This document shows, piece after piece, positions 27,431 through 36,220 of a stretch of 64,000 nt of DNA. The notes beneath the pieces are model-generated. The model did no database searches, was not told the origin of the DNA, and worked only from the letters and a program-made list of their open reading frames with translations. A program made the translations under genes and the position numbers. Numbering within the stretch: position 1 is the first letter of the stretch; each line of letters opens with the position of its first letter. The DNA comes from Anaerophilus nitritigenes. GTDB lineage: Bacteria > Bacillota > Clostridia > Peptostreptococcales > Thermotaleaceae. The DNA lies in assembly GCF_004138215.1 (NCBI RefSeq), contig NZ_RYYS01000032.1, forward strand, positions 1-64,000, in the 5' to 3' direction.

Positions 27431-28129
27431 ATGAAAGTAAGAAAACTAATAGATAGCTTTAATTATGCTATTGATGGGATTGTATATACTTTAAAAACTC
27501 AACGCAATATGCGTATTCACTTTACTATGGCAGTGAGTGTATTACTTTTAAGTTTATTTTTTAATTTATCTAAGATTGAAGTATTAATTTTATTTTTTAC
27601 AATTGCCCTTGTAATTATTGCTGAGATGGTCAATACTTCTATTGAAGCAACTATAGATTTGATTACTAAGGAATATCATGAGTTAGCTAAAATTGCTAAA
27701 AATGTAGCAGCCGGTGCAGTGCTCATTGCAGCTTTTAATGCTATTATTGTTGCATATCTGATATTTTTTGATGAATTTAGTAATTTTACAGAGATCGTAC
27801 TTCATAAAGTGAAAAAAATGCCTATTCATATTACTTTTATTAGTTTACTTATTGTAATTTTTGTGGTAATCAGTGTGAAAGCATATACAAATACAGGAAC
27901 TCCTTTAAGAGGAGGAATGCCTAGTGGGCATGCAGCTTTAGCCTTTTCTGTTGTAATTGCAGTTGCTTTTTTATCAGAAAATGCACTTGTTATTACTTTG
28001 TGTTTATTCTTAGCCATTTTAGTTGCTCAAAGTAGGATAGAAGGAGGTATTCATAACTTTTTTCAAGTTATGATTGGAGCCATTTTAGGACTAATGATTA
28101 CAGGTTTGATCTTTAAGATGATTTATTAG
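27431..28129 (+). CDS. Undecaprenol/diacylglycerol kinase fused to a PAP2-like domain
   Basis: A membrane fusion protein of 232 residues. Residues 1-115 are a DgkA-type kinase (RNMRIHFTMAV, AEMVNTSIEATIDLI with the catalytic Glu). Residues 130-232 are a PAP2-type phosphatase with PSGH at 164-167 and SRxxxxxH at 201-208. In Gram-positives DgkA acts mainly on undecaprenol, so the fusion could link formation and removal of the lipid-carrier phosphate. The usual Asp four residues after the second His is Gln (Q212), so phosphatase activity is uncertain. It lies between ybeY and a CBS-domain gene; cdd follows further on. Confidence 0.88.
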   Translation: MKVRKLIDSFNYAIDGIVYTLKTQRNMRIHFTMAVSVLLLSLFFNLSKIEVLILFFTIALVIIAEMVNTSIEATIDLITKEYHELAKIAKNVAAGAVLIAAFNAIIVAYLIFFDEFSNFTEIVLHKVKKMPIHITFISLLIVIFVVISVKAYTNTGTPLRGGMPSGHAALAFSVVIAVAFLSENALVITLCLFLAILVAQSRIEGGIHNFFQVMIGAILGLMITGLIFKMIY

Positions 28130-28158
28130 AAGGGAGTAGATCAACTGCTCCCTTTTAT
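28130..28158 (+). terminator. Terminator after the kinase-PAP2 gene
   Basis: AAGGGAGTAG, loop ATCAA, CTGCTCCCTT (one T-G pair), then TTATA. Confidence 0.75.
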
Positions 28159-28182
28159 ATACAATATTTAGGAGGAATGATT

Positions 28183-29454
28183 TTGCTTACATATGAAGAA
28201 TGGATCAAGATTGTCTTACTTATGATATTGCTTGTTCTATCAGCTCTTTTTTCAAGTGCAGAAACTGCTCTTACTTCTATGAATATCATAAAAGTAAAAC
28301 AACTTCAGAATGAAGGGGAAAAAAATGTAGATCTTTTGAAAAAATTAATGCAAAAAACTCCTAAAATATTAGCAACTATATTGATAGGAAATAATATTGT
28401 CAATATTGCTGCTACTGCTATTGCTACAGAACTTACAGTTAAAATTTTTAAAGGAACAAATACTACAGTTTTAGTAACTTTTGTTATGACAATACTTATT
28501 CTTATGTTTGGAGAAATTACTCCAAAGACTTATTCATCTAAGTATCCTGAGAAGGTAGCATTAAGACTTGGAAGACCATTAGAAGTATTATCTATTATTT
28601 TAAATCCTATTTTAAAGATTCTAACTGGAGTTACTAATTTTATTATGAAATTATTTGGAGTAAATACAAAAAAAACAAATGCATTAGTATCAGAAGAAGA
28701 AATTTTAACTCTTATGGATGTAGGAGAGGAAGAGGGAATTCTACAAAGAGATGAGAAAGAGATGATCAGCAGTATTTTTGAAATAGGAGATATTGAAGTA
28801 ACAGAAGTAATGGTGCCAAGAATAGATATGGTTTATCTTGAGCAAGATGCTAGTTTAGGAGAATCACTTGAGACTGTGATTCAATATGGATACTCTAGAA
28901 TTCCAGTAATCAAAGATACTATAGATGATGTAATTGGTATTTTGTATGCAAAAGATTTATTAATTTATTCAAAGGAAGAAGAAAAAAATTATGAATTTGA
29001 TCTTTTGAAATTTATTAGAAGTGCCTATTATGTTCCACAGAGCAAGAAGGTAAGAGATCTTTTAAAAGAAATGCAAAAGGAAAAAATTCATATTGCTATT
29101 GTATTAGATGAATATGGAGGAACTCTAGGCCTTGTGACCATAGAGAATATTTTAGAAGAAATTGTAGGAGATATTATAGATGAATATGATAATGAAATAG
29201 AATATATAGAGGAATTAGGAGAATATTCATTAATTGTCAATGCAAAAGCTTCTATTGAAGAAATCAATGAAATTTTGCATATTCAACTCCCAGAAGAAGA
29301 TTATGATTCTATTGGAGGATTTGTATTTAATGAATTGGGAAGAATTCCATTAAAGGGTGATGAAATAGAAACCAATCAAGTTAAAATTAAGGTTTTAAGT
29401 GTACACAATAGAAGAATCAAACAATTAGAAATTCAAAAGATTATTACAGAATAA
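28183..29454 (+). CDS. CNNM/CorC family CBS-domain membrane protein
   Basis: HlyC/CorC-type protein, probably in Mg2+ or other divalent-cation efflux. The AGGAGG site ends one base before the ATG at 28177, too close, so the TTG at 28183 (7-base spacing) is the better start; 423 residues. Order: DUF21 membrane domain (about 1-190, with SSAETALTSMN and FGEITPKTYSSKYP), two CBS domains (about 205-330, VMVPRIDMV and VLDEYGGTLGLVT), then the C-terminal CorC/HlyC transporter-associated domain. It is the first gene after a terminator. Confidence 0.92.
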   Translation: MLTYEEWIKIVLLMILLVLSALFSSAETALTSMNIIKVKQLQNEGEKNVDLLKKLMQKTPKILATILIGNNIVNIAATAIATELTVKIFKGTNTTVLVTFVMTILILMFGEITPKTYSSKYPEKVALRLGRPLEVLSIILNPILKILTGVTNFIMKLFGVNTKKTNALVSEEEILTLMDVGEEEGILQRDEKEMISSIFEIGDIEVTEVMVPRIDMVYLEQDASLGESLETVIQYGYSRIPVIKDTIDDVIGILYAKDLLIYSKEEEKNYEFDLLKFIRSAYYVPQSKKVRDLLKEMQKEKIHIAIVLDEYGGTLGLVTIENILEEIVGDIIDEYDNEIEYIEELGEYSLIVNAKASIEEINEILHIQLPEEDYDSIGGFVFNELGRIPLKGDEIETNQVKIKVLSVHNRRIKQLEIQKIITE

Positions 29455-29472
29455 TGGAGGCTTTAAGCATTC

Positions 29473-30066
29473 ATGAAAAACATAAGGAAAATGTTTGTAA
29501 CAGGACTTTTGGTATTAATACCAATTGTAGTGACTATATCCTTAATAGGATGGGTATTTAATAAGATCGATTCTATATTTAGGATTCCATTAGAAAAAAT
29601 AATAGGTTTTCCGCTTATAGGTGTAGGAGTTATTTTAAATCTAATTATTATTACTAGCACAGGTTTTTTTGCTACCAATTATTTAGGTAAAAAAATTATT
29701 TACTTTATTGAAAAAACATTAATAAAAATTCCATTGGTAAATACTATATACATATCTGTAAAACAATTGATTCATACTCTTTTTTTAAAGCAAAGAGATG
29801 CGTTTAAGAGTGCCGTTTTGGTACAATATCCATCAAAAGGCATTTATACCATAGGATTTATTACAGCAGATACACCAATAGAAATTTCAAAGAATTTAGA
29901 TAAAGATATGAAAAGCATTTTTATTCCTACCACACCAAATCCTACGTCGGGTATGTTTGTGATGATTCCTAAAAGTGATATTATAGTACTTGATATTTCT
30001 ATTGAAGTGGCTTTAAAGCTTGTAGTATCTGGAGGAATTTTGATGCCTGATCAAAGAAAAAAATAA
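29473..30066 (+). CDS. DUF502 family membrane protein
   Basis: A 197-residue membrane protein of the DUF502 family, function unknown. Two membrane segments are visible (about 9-28, TGLLVLIPIVVTISLIGWVF; about 48-70). Family features include PLVNTIYISVKQL, KQRDAFKSAVLVQYPSKG and the C-terminal TPNPTSGMFVMIPKSDI block followed by SGGILMP. The GGAGG site is 12 bases from the ATG, a little far. It is followed by cdd after 14 bases. Confidence 0.88.
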   Translation: MKNIRKMFVTGLLVLIPIVVTISLIGWVFNKIDSIFRIPLEKIIGFPLIGVGVILNLIIITSTGFFATNYLGKKIIYFIEKTLIKIPLVNTIYISVKQLIHTLFLKQRDAFKSAVLVQYPSKGIYTIGFITADTPIEISKNLDKDMKSIFIPTTPNPTSGMFVMIPKSDIIVLDISIEVALKLVVSGGILMPDQRKK

Positions 30067-30080
30067 GAAAGGGGAAAATT

Positions 30081-30470
30081 ATGGATCAAAAACTATTATT
30101 TCAAATGGCTGTAGAGGCAAGAAAAAAGGCATATGTTCCTTACTCTAAATTTAGAGTGGGAGCAGCTCTTTTAACTCATAATGGTAGAATATACACAGGT
30201 TGTAATATAGAATGTGCATCTTTTGGAGCTACCAATTGTGCAGAAAGAACAGCAATTTTTAAAGCTATATCAGAAGGAAATAAAGATTTTGAAGCGATAG
30301 CAATCGCTAGTGATAATGAGGATTATACATTTCCTTGCGGAATTTGTAGACAAGTTATTTTTGAATTTGGAAAGAACATAAAAATTATTGTTGGTAAATC
30401 AAGTGAAAATTTAAAAGTTATGACCATAGAAGAGTTGTTACCTAATGGATTTTCAAAAGAAGATTTTTAA
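30081..30470 (+). CDS. cdd: Cytidine deaminase
   Basis: Pyrimidine salvage enzyme that deaminates cytidine and deoxycytidine to uridine forms. The 129 residues are the homotetrameric length. The zinc and catalytic motif is NCAERTAIF (Cys-Ala-Glu), with the PCGICRQVI motif giving the other two zinc cysteines; SKFRVGAALLT and GCNIECASFG are also typical. It precedes era by 18 bases, the conserved dgkA-cdd-era order, here with two genes inserted between kinase and cdd. Confidence 0.97.
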   Translation: MDQKLLFQMAVEARKKAYVPYSKFRVGAALLTHNGRIYTGCNIECASFGATNCAERTAIFKAISEGNKDFEAIAIASDNEDYTFPCGICRQVIFEFGKNIKIIVGKSSENLKVMTIEELLPNGFSKEDF

Positions 30471-30488
30471 ATAGGAGGAGCAAAATAT

Positions 30489-31379
30489 ATGAAATTTAAA
30501 TCAGGGTTTGTAACAATTATAGGAAGACCAAACGTAGGAAAATCTACATTAATGAATCAAATGATAGGAGAAAAAATAGCCATTATGTCTGATAAACCTC
30601 AGACTACTAGAAATAGAATTCAAACTATTTATACAGAAGATCATTTTCAAATTATATTTTTAGATACTCCAGGTATGCATAAACCTAAGAACAAATTAGG
30701 AGAGTATATGCAAAAAACAGCACAACAAACACTCAATGAGGTAGATATTATCTTATTAGTCATTGATGATACAGCGGATATGGGGCCTGGAGATCAATAC
30801 ATATTAGAAATGTTAAAAACTGTAAAAACACCTATTTTTCTTGTAGTGAATAAGATGGATCAAATTCCTCCAGAAAAATTTGAAAAGATATACCAAATGT
30901 ATACAAAAGAAAATATATTTCGTGAACTTGTAGCTATATCTGCATTAGAGAGTAAAAATGTTGAAAAATTAGTTGGAAAAATAGTAGAATTTTTACCAGA
31001 AGGTCCACAATATTTTCCAAAAGATATGATTACGGATCAACCTGAAAAAGTAATTGTTAGCGAAATCATAAGAGAAAAACTACTTCATTATCTTCAGGAA
31101 GAAGTACCTCATGGAGTAGCAGTAGAAGTAATGAGTATGAAAAATAGACAAGATAAAGATATTGTAGATATTAGTGCTACCATTTATTGTGAAAAAAAAT
31201 CCCACAAAGGAATTATAATTGGTAAGGGTGGAAGAAAATTAAAAGGAATAGGAAAAAGTGCAAGAGAAGATATTGAAAGGCTTTTAGGATCTAAAGTGTT
31301 TTTAGAGCTTTGGGTGAAAATAAAAGAAGACTGGAGAGATCAGGAAAATATTTTAAATACTTTAGGATACAAATTGTAA
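30489..31379 (+). CDS. era: GTPase Era
   Basis: Essential GTPase that binds the 3' end of 16S rRNA and assists 30S assembly. The 296 residues have G1 GRPNVGKST at about 13-21, G2 region KPQTTRNRI, G3 DTPGMH, G4 NKMDQI and G5 SALES. The C-terminal KH domain follows (HKGIIIGKGGRKLKGIG). AATAGGAGGAG precedes the ATG. It is followed by yqzL and recO. Confidence 0.98.
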   Translation: MKFKSGFVTIIGRPNVGKSTLMNQMIGEKIAIMSDKPQTTRNRIQTIYTEDHFQIIFLDTPGMHKPKNKLGEYMQKTAQQTLNEVDIILLVIDDTADMGPGDQYILEMLKTVKTPIFLVVNKMDQIPPEKFEKIYQMYTKENIFRELVAISALESKNVEKLVGKIVEFLPEGPQYFPKDMITDQPEKVIVSEIIREKLLHYLQEEVPHGVAVEVMSMKNRQDKDIVDISATIYCEKKSHKGIIIGKGGRKLKGIGKSAREDIERLLGSKVFLELWVKIKEDWRDQENILNTLGYKL

Positions 31380-31464
31380 CCTAGCAAAATTTACAATGTA
31401 TACTAACACCTATAAGGAAAAACAATAAAAATGAGTTTTATTATATACAAAAGAGGTGAGTTGG

Positions 31465-31593
31465 GTGTTAGAAAAAATGTTGTGGAATCTGTTTTTAGTT
31501 ACAGGGGATGTAGATATTTACTTAGATTATAAGGAGTTAGAGGAACAAAAAGAACAAAGAGAAAATAAAGATATAAAAGATGTATGCTTTTGA
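31465..31593 (+). CDS. yqzL: YqzL family small protein (42 aa)
   Basis: A short gene between era and recO. The GTG at 31465 follows AAGAGGTGAG and encodes 42 residues starting MLEKMLWNLFLVTGDVDIYL, continuing with DYKELEEQKEQREN. The opening LWNLFxxTGDxDxYLxYKE is the YqzL family pattern, and the position between era and recO is where yqzL lies in Bacillus subtilis. Function unknown. recO starts 9 bases after its stop. Confidence 0.85.
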   Translation: MLEKMLWNLFLVTGDVDIYLDYKELEEQKEQRENKDIKDVCF

Positions 31594-31602
31594 GGTGATG
31601 AA

Positions 31603-32346
31603 GTGCTCATAAAGACAGATGCAGTAATATTAAAGCAAACAAAATTTGGTGAAGGAGATGCCATTGTAACTTTATTTGCCAAAAAGATAGGAAAAGTGCA
31701 AGCAGTAGCTAAGGGCGTAAAAAGATCTAAAGGAAAATATGCTGTAGGAACACAACCTTTTTGTTATGGAGAATATGTATTATACAAAGGAAAAGATTTG
31801 TATCAAATTTCTCAAATAGATCTAAAGGATTCTTTTTATAAACTTCGAGAAGATGTGCTTACATTGGCTTATGCTTCATATATATTAGAATTGACAGAAA
31901 ATATTTTAACAGAGGGTCAAACTAATCATAGACTTTTTTATACTTTACTAAAATGGATACATATTTTTTCGTTACAAAAAGGAAATCATGAAACTTTAGT
32001 AAAAGCTTATGAAATGAAGTTAATATGTTTTTCAGGATATGAGCCTCAAATTAAAAATTGTGTGAGTTGTGGAAAAACAGCAGAGAAAGTAAAATTTAGT
32101 TCAAGAGAGGGAGGTATTTTATGTAGTGAATGCTCTTCTCAAGATCCTTATGCTATGAAAATTTCAAAAGTAACAATAAATGTTATGACTTATTTGATAG
32201 AGGCAGATTTAGAAAAAATTTGTAGGCTTAAAATAAAACCTGACGCATTAAAGGAATTAAACAAAATTATAAAGCATTATATCTCTACACATATAGGAAA
32301 AGATAAATTTAAATCTATGGCTTTTTTACAAGCCATACAACCATAA
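31603..32346 (+). CDS. recO: DNA repair protein RecO
   Basis: Recombination mediator that loads RecA on SSB-coated single-stranded DNA with RecR. The GTG start follows TGAGGTGATGA. The 247 residues show an N-terminal OB fold (KTDAVILKQTKFGEGDAIV), a helical region and a C-terminal zinc site (CVSCGK and CSEC, about residues 152-177). It is downstream of era and yqzL, the conserved order. Confidence 0.95.
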   Translation: MLIKTDAVILKQTKFGEGDAIVTLFAKKIGKVQAVAKGVKRSKGKYAVGTQPFCYGEYVLYKGKDLYQISQIDLKDSFYKLREDVLTLAYASYILELTENILTEGQTNHRLFYTLLKWIHIFSLQKGNHETLVKAYEMKLICFSGYEPQIKNCVSCGKTAEKVKFSSREGGILCSECSSQDPYAMKISKVTINVMTYLIEADLEKICRLKIKPDALKELNKIIKHYISTHIGKDKFKSMAFLQAIQP

Positions 32347-32366
32347 AAAAAAGGGTGGTGTTATAT

Positions 32367-32903
32367 ATGGAAATTACATTAGAACAAATTGATCAAGTAA
32401 GAGACAGAACAGGTGCAAGCTATAAAGAAGCACGCGAGGCTTTAGAGGTAGCAGGGGGAAATGTAATAGATGCAATTATACTCATTGAGGAAAAGCAAAA
32501 TAAAAGCTTCAAGGGAAACATTTCTGAAGTAGGAAATGATGTAGTAGAAAAGTTAAAAGAGCTTGTGAAAATGGGAAATATAACCAAGATTGTATTTAAG
32601 AAAGATGAAGAGGTAATGATGAATATTCCTGTAACAGCAGGAGCAGTAGGAGCTTTTTTAGCTCCTCAAATTGCCATGGTTGGAACTTTAGCAGCACTAG
32701 CTACAAAATGTAGGATTGAGATTGTAAAAACAGATGGAGAAGTAGTAGATTTGAATGAAATGGCAGAAGAAACGCTAGATAATATGAAAAACACAGCAGA
32801 AGATACTTTTGAGCAAATCAAGTCTAAAATGAGTGTAAATAAAAATAAAGTAGATATTAAAAAAGATGAAGTAGTTGATATAGAAAAAAAGGAAGAAGAA
32901 TAA
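32367..32903 (+). CDS. DUF4342 protein with N-terminal UBA-like domain
   Basis: A 178-residue protein. Residues 1-42 form a UBA/TS-N-like domain (EQIDQVRDRTGASYKEAREA, then LEVAGGNVIDAI), like that of elongation factor Ts. Residues about 60-130 match DUF4342, with a hydrophobic glycine/alanine-rich patch (TAGAVGAFLAPQIAMVG). The tail is charged. The ATG at 32367 follows AAGGGTGGTG. It is inserted between recO and the glyS T-box. Function unknown; the UBA part suggests protein binding. Confidence 0.85.
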   Translation: MEITLEQIDQVRDRTGASYKEAREALEVAGGNVIDAIILIEEKQNKSFKGNISEVGNDVVEKLKELVKMGNITKIVFKKDEEVMMNIPVTAGAVGAFLAPQIAMVGTLAALATKCRIEIVKTDGEVVDLNEMAEETLDNMKNTAEDTFEQIKSKMSVNKNKVDIKKDEVVDIEKKEEE

Positions 32904-32907
32904 ACTC

Positions 32908-32936
32908 TTTACAGAAAGAAGTTAATATGGTAAAAT
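32908..32936 (+). promoter_or_regulatory. Promoter of the T-box leader and glyS
   Basis: TTTACA (32908-32913), 17-base spacer, TAAAAT (32931-32936), right after the DUF4342 gene and before the T-box leader. Confidence 0.7.
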
Positions 32937-32941
32937 CTTAG

Positions 32942-33145
32942 ACAAATCAAATAATCATGATGACAGAGAGAAGTAATCAAAAGTAAAATCACAGAGAATC
33001 GGTGGGGCTGAGAATCCGATAGGAACCTTTGATGAAGGGCACTCTAGAGTGAATATAAGAAAGTGGATACTTTAGTATCAACTAGGGTGGAACCGCGGAA
33101 GCAAAACCTTTCGTCCCTTGATAGGGATGAAGGTTTTTTTTATTT
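32942..33145 (+). promoter_or_regulatory. Glycine T-box riboswitch
   Basis: tRNA-sensing leader of about 200 bases. Stem I has the AGTAA motif (near 32974) and a specifier loop in which GGC (33038-33040) is followed by a purine, so it reads tRNA-Gly(GCC). The T-box sequence AGGGTGGAACCGCGG lies at 33084-33098. A terminator follows (33103-33141; AAAACCTTTCGTCCCT pairs with AGGGATGAAGGTTTT, then T run). Uncharged tRNA-Gly would pair with the T-box and allow glyS transcription. Confidence 0.93.
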
Positions 33146-33167
33146 TGAAAGAAACAGGAGGATAAAA

Positions 33168-34556
33168 ATGAACACACAAAAAACAATGGAAAAAATAGTA
33201 TCATTGGCAAAAGGAAGAGGATTTGTATTTCCAGGATCAGAAATATATGGAGGTCTTTCAAATACATGGGATTATGGACCTTTAGGAGTAGAATTAAAAA
33301 ACAATGTAAAAAAAGCTTGGTGGAGAAAATTTATTCAAGAATCTCCATACAATGTAGGTCTTGATGCAGCAATTCTCATGAATCCTCAAACATGGGTGGC
33401 ATCAGGTCATATAGGAGGATTTAATGATCCATTATTAGACTGCAAAAGCTGTAAATCGCGTTTTAGAGCAGATAAATTAATAGAAGATTATCTAATAACA
33501 CAAAGTGAAGAAATGAATGTAGATGGTTGGCCAAATGAAAAAATGGAAAATTTCATAAAAGAAAAAGATATCAAATGTCCTGAATGTGGAGAATTAAATT
33601 ACACAAACATTAGACAATTTAATTTAATGTTTAAAACATATCAAGGGGTAACTGAAGATTCAAAATCAGAAATATATTTAAGACCTGAGACTGCTCAAGG
33701 GATCTTTGTAAATTTCAAAAATGTTGCAAGATCTTCTAGAAAAAAAATGCCTTTTGGAATAGGACAAATAGGAAAATCTTTTAGAAATGAAATTACTCCT
33801 GGAAATTTTACATTTAGAACTCGTGAATTTGAACAAATGGAGCTTGAATTTTTCTGTAAACCTGGAGAAGATTTAGAATGGTTTCATTATTGGAAAGAAT
33901 TTTGTGAAAAATGGTTATTATCATTAAATATAAATAAAGAAAATATTCGTCTAAGAGACCATGATAAGGAAGAATTATCACACTATAGCAATGCTACAAC
34001 AGATATAGAATATTTATTTCCATTTGGTTGGGGAGAACTTTGGGGAATTGCAGATCGAACAGATTTTGACTTAAAGCAACACAAAGAACATTCAGGAGTA
34101 GATTTAAGCTACCAAGACCCTGTTACAAATGAAAAGTATATTCCATATTGTATAGAACCATCTTTAGGAGCAGACAGAGTAACCTTAGCATTTTTAGTAG
34201 ATGCATATGAAGAGGAAGAACTAGAGGATAATACTACAAGAACAGTATTAAAGCTTCATCCAGCCCTTGCTCCATATAAAGTTTGTATTTTGCCACTTAC
34301 TAAAAAATTAAGTGAAGGTGCAGAAGAGCTATATGCAAAATTATCTAAAAAGTTTATGGTAGATTATGATGTATCAGGAAGTATTGGAAAAAGATACAGA
34401 AGACAAGATGAAATTGGAACCCCATTTTGTGTTACTTATGATTTTGATACATTAGAAGATCATTCCGTTACTGTAAGAGATAGAGATACTATGACACAAG
34501 AAAGAGTAAAAATAGAAGATTTAGAAAAATATATAGAATCAAAACTAGAATTTTAA
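33168..34556 (+). CDS. glyS: Glycine--tRNA ligase (single-chain, dimeric type)
   Basis: Class II synthetase that charges tRNA-Gly. It is the eukaryote/archaeal-like single-chain form (462 residues), not the alpha/beta form of Bacillus subtilis. The ATG at 33168 follows ACAGGAGGATAA; an earlier frame start lies inside the T-box. Signatures: [23 protein letters not shown], the Gly-specific RPETAQGIF, motif 3-type EPSLGADR, and the anticodon-binding domain at the end. A zinc-type cysteine group is seen (CKSC near 93, CPEC near 137). It is controlled by the T-box directly upstream. Confidence 0.97.
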   Translation: MNTQKTMEKIVSLAKGRGFVFPGSEIYGGLSNTWDYGPLGVELKNNVKKAWWRKFIQESPYNVGLDAAILMNPQTWVASGHIGGFNDPLLDCKSCKSRFRADKLIEDYLITQSEEMNVDGWPNEKMENFIKEKDIKCPECGELNYTNIRQFNLMFKTYQGVTEDSKSEIYLRPETAQGIFVNFKNVARSSRKKMPFGIGQIGKSFRNEITPGNFTFRTREFEQMELEFFCKPGEDLEWFHYWKEFCEKWLLSLNINKENIRLRDHDKEELSHYSNATTDIEYLFPFGWGELWGIADRTDFDLKQHKEHSGVDLSYQDPVTNEKYIPYCIEPSLGADRVTLAFLVDAYEEEELEDNTTRTVLKLHPALAPYKVCILPLTKKLSEGAEELYAKLSKKFMVDYDVSGSIGKRYRRQDEIGTPFCVTYDFDTLEDHSVTVRDRDTMTQERVKIEDLEKYIESKLEF

Positions 34557-34572
34557 TAATATGGGAAAAATA

Positions 34573-34607
34573 AAAGGAGATGAAATGTCTCCTTTGTTTT
34601 TTATTTA
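34573..34607 (+). terminator. Terminator after glyS
   Basis: AAAGGAGA, loop TGAAATG, TCTCCTTT, then TGTTTTTTATTT. Confidence 0.85.
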
Positions 34608-34678
34608 AAAAATAATTTTTAAAAAACAAAAAAATATGTAGAAATAATCGTAAATATTTGTTACAATCTATATATAAT

Positions 34679-34714
34679 ATAACATATAAACATAAATAGT
34701 ATAACATATTACAT
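34679..34714 (+). promoter_or_regulatory. Two direct repeats upstream of ccpN
   Basis: ATAACATATAAACAT (34679-34693) and ATAACATATTACAT (34701-34714) begin exactly 22 bases apart, about two helical turns. They lie 20-50 bases before ccpN, next to a TATAAT at 34673-34678. They could be regulator sites, for example for CcpN itself; this is inference. Confidence 0.4.
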
Positions 34715-34731
34715 AAAACCTAGATAAAGAG

Positions 34732-35370
34732 GTGAGGATCATAGAGTTTACAGAGCGACAAAAGAAAATTATTGAAATAGTCAAAGAAAATGAGCCTATT
34801 ACTAGTGAACAGATTGCAAATTTGTTAAAAGTGACAAGAGCTACATTAAGACCAGATTTAGCTGTCCTTACGATGACTGGAATGTTAGATGCAAGACCTA
34901 AAGTAGGCTATTTGTATTCAGGAAATAAACCTATTAATTTGATTTCAGAAGAAATTCATCGTATCAAAGTAAGTGACATTAAATCTATGCCTATTGTAGT
35001 GGAAGAACAGACAAATCTTTATGATGCAATTGTCACTTTGTTTTTAGAAGATGTAGGCACTATTTTTGTAACAGCTAATAATTATCTTGTAGGTGCTGTA
35101 TCTAGAAAAGATTTTTTAAGAACAATCATGGGTGGAACGGATGTAAATAAAGTACCTGTAGGCTTAATTATGACTAGAATGCCTAATATTGTAATGACTT
35201 ATCCTGATGAAACAGCTCTAGAAGCTGCTATTAAAATTATAGATCACCAAGTAGATAGTCTTCCAGTAGTAGAGAAAACTTTAGTAGATGGAAGGGAATT
35301 TTTTAAAGTAGTTGGAAAAGTTTCTAAAACAAATATGACTAGATTATTTGTAGAGCTTGGAAAGCAGTAA
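34732..35370 (+). CDS. ccpN: CcpN-type HTH-CBS transcription repressor
   Basis: Regulator of gluconeogenic genes. Residues about 1-60 form a winged helix (EQIANLLKVTRATLRPDLAV), followed by two CBS domains (about 75-210, IKSMPIVVEEQ, LIMTRMPNIVMTYPDETALE). The start is unclear. The GTG at 34732 lies inside the apparent ribosome site AGAGGTGAGG. The family start (M-E-F-T-E-R-Q pattern) would fall on an ATA codon at 34741, correctly spaced from that site. With the GTG the protein has 212 residues. It is followed by ppsR and ppdK, whose PEP-pyruvate function suits this regulator. Confidence 0.9.
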   Translation: MRIIEFTERQKKIIEIVKENEPITSEQIANLLKVTRATLRPDLAVLTMTGMLDARPKVGYLYSGNKPINLISEEIHRIKVSDIKSMPIVVEEQTNLYDAIVTLFLEDVGTIFVTANNYLVGAVSRKDFLRTIMGGTDVNKVPVGLIMTRMPNIVMTYPDETALEAAIKIIDHQVDSLPVVEKTLVDGREFFKVVGKVSKTNMTRLFVELGKQ

Positions 35371-35389
35371 TAAAAAAGGAGGAATGCGT

Positions 35390-36199
35390 ATGGATCGCAG
35401 ATTAGTAGTGTATATTATTTCTGATTCTATAGGAGAAACAGGAGAACAAGTTGTAAAAGCAGCAACAAGTCAATTCTTATGCAAAAATTGTGAATTTAGG
35501 AGATTTCCATATATATCAGATGAAGATCAAATTATTGAAATTATGAATGAAGCAAGTCGTGAAAATTCTTTTATTGTTTTTACTATGGTTATTCCTTCTT
35601 TAAGACAAATCTTAATAGAAAAGGCAAAAGAAAAAAATATTATAGCTGTTGATATTATGACTCCTATTACAGAAGCTTTAGAAAAAACTTTAAGACAGTC
35701 TCCTAAAAATGAACCAGGGCTTATTAGAAAATTAGATGAAAAGTATTTTAAAAAAATAGAAGCTATAGAATTTGCTGTAAAATATGACGATGGAAAAGAT
35801 CCAAGAGGTCTTAAAAAAGCAGATGCAGTTTTAATAGGAATTTCAAGAACATCTAAGACTCCTCTTAGTATGTATTTGGCTCACAAAAATATAAAAGTTG
35901 CAAATGTCCCATTAGTTCCAGAAGTACCAGTTCCAAAAGAATTATTTGATGTTCCTAATAAAAAAATTATAGGACTTACTACAAATCCTATTAAATTAAA
36001 TGAAATAAGACAAGAAAGACTAAAAGCATTAGGGCTTAAGAATGAAGCAAATTATGCAAGTATGGAAAGAATTTTGATGGAACTTGATTATGCAGAAGGT
36101 ATTATGAAAAGAGTAGGATGTCCTATTATTGATGTATCTTCTAAAGCGATTGAAGAAAGTGCAAATATCATTTTAGAAATATTAAGAGAAAATTGTTAA
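35390..36199 (+). CDS. ppsR: PPDK regulatory protein (kinase/pyrophosphorylase)
   Basis: DUF299 protein (YqfL type) that inactivates pyruvate phosphate dikinase by ADP-dependent phosphorylation of an active-site Thr and reverses this with phosphate. The AGGAGG site lies one base before an ATG at 35384 and 7 bases before that at 35390, so the second is chosen (269 residues). The P-loop-like motif GISRTSKTPLSMYLA lies at about 147-161; the N-terminus VVYIISDSIGETGEQ is typical. It is directly upstream of its target ppdK. Confidence 0.96.
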   Translation: MDRRLVVYIISDSIGETGEQVVKAATSQFLCKNCEFRRFPYISDEDQIIEIMNEASRENSFIVFTMVIPSLRQILIEKAKEKNIIAVDIMTPITEALEKTLRQSPKNEPGLIRKLDEKYFKKIEAIEFAVKYDDGKDPRGLKKADAVLIGISRTSKTPLSMYLAHKNIKVANVPLVPEVPVPKELFDVPNKKIIGLTTNPIKLNEIRQERLKALGLKNEANYASMERILMELDYAEGIMKRVGCPIIDVSSKAIEESANIILEILRENC

Positions 36200-36220
36200 T
36201 TGATGAAAGGGGTTTAGAAT

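Noticed and set aside
33063-33167. N-terminal extension of glyS by 35 residues
   Set aside because: It lies in the T-box antiterminator/terminator, and the ATG at 33168 has an ideal ribosome site.
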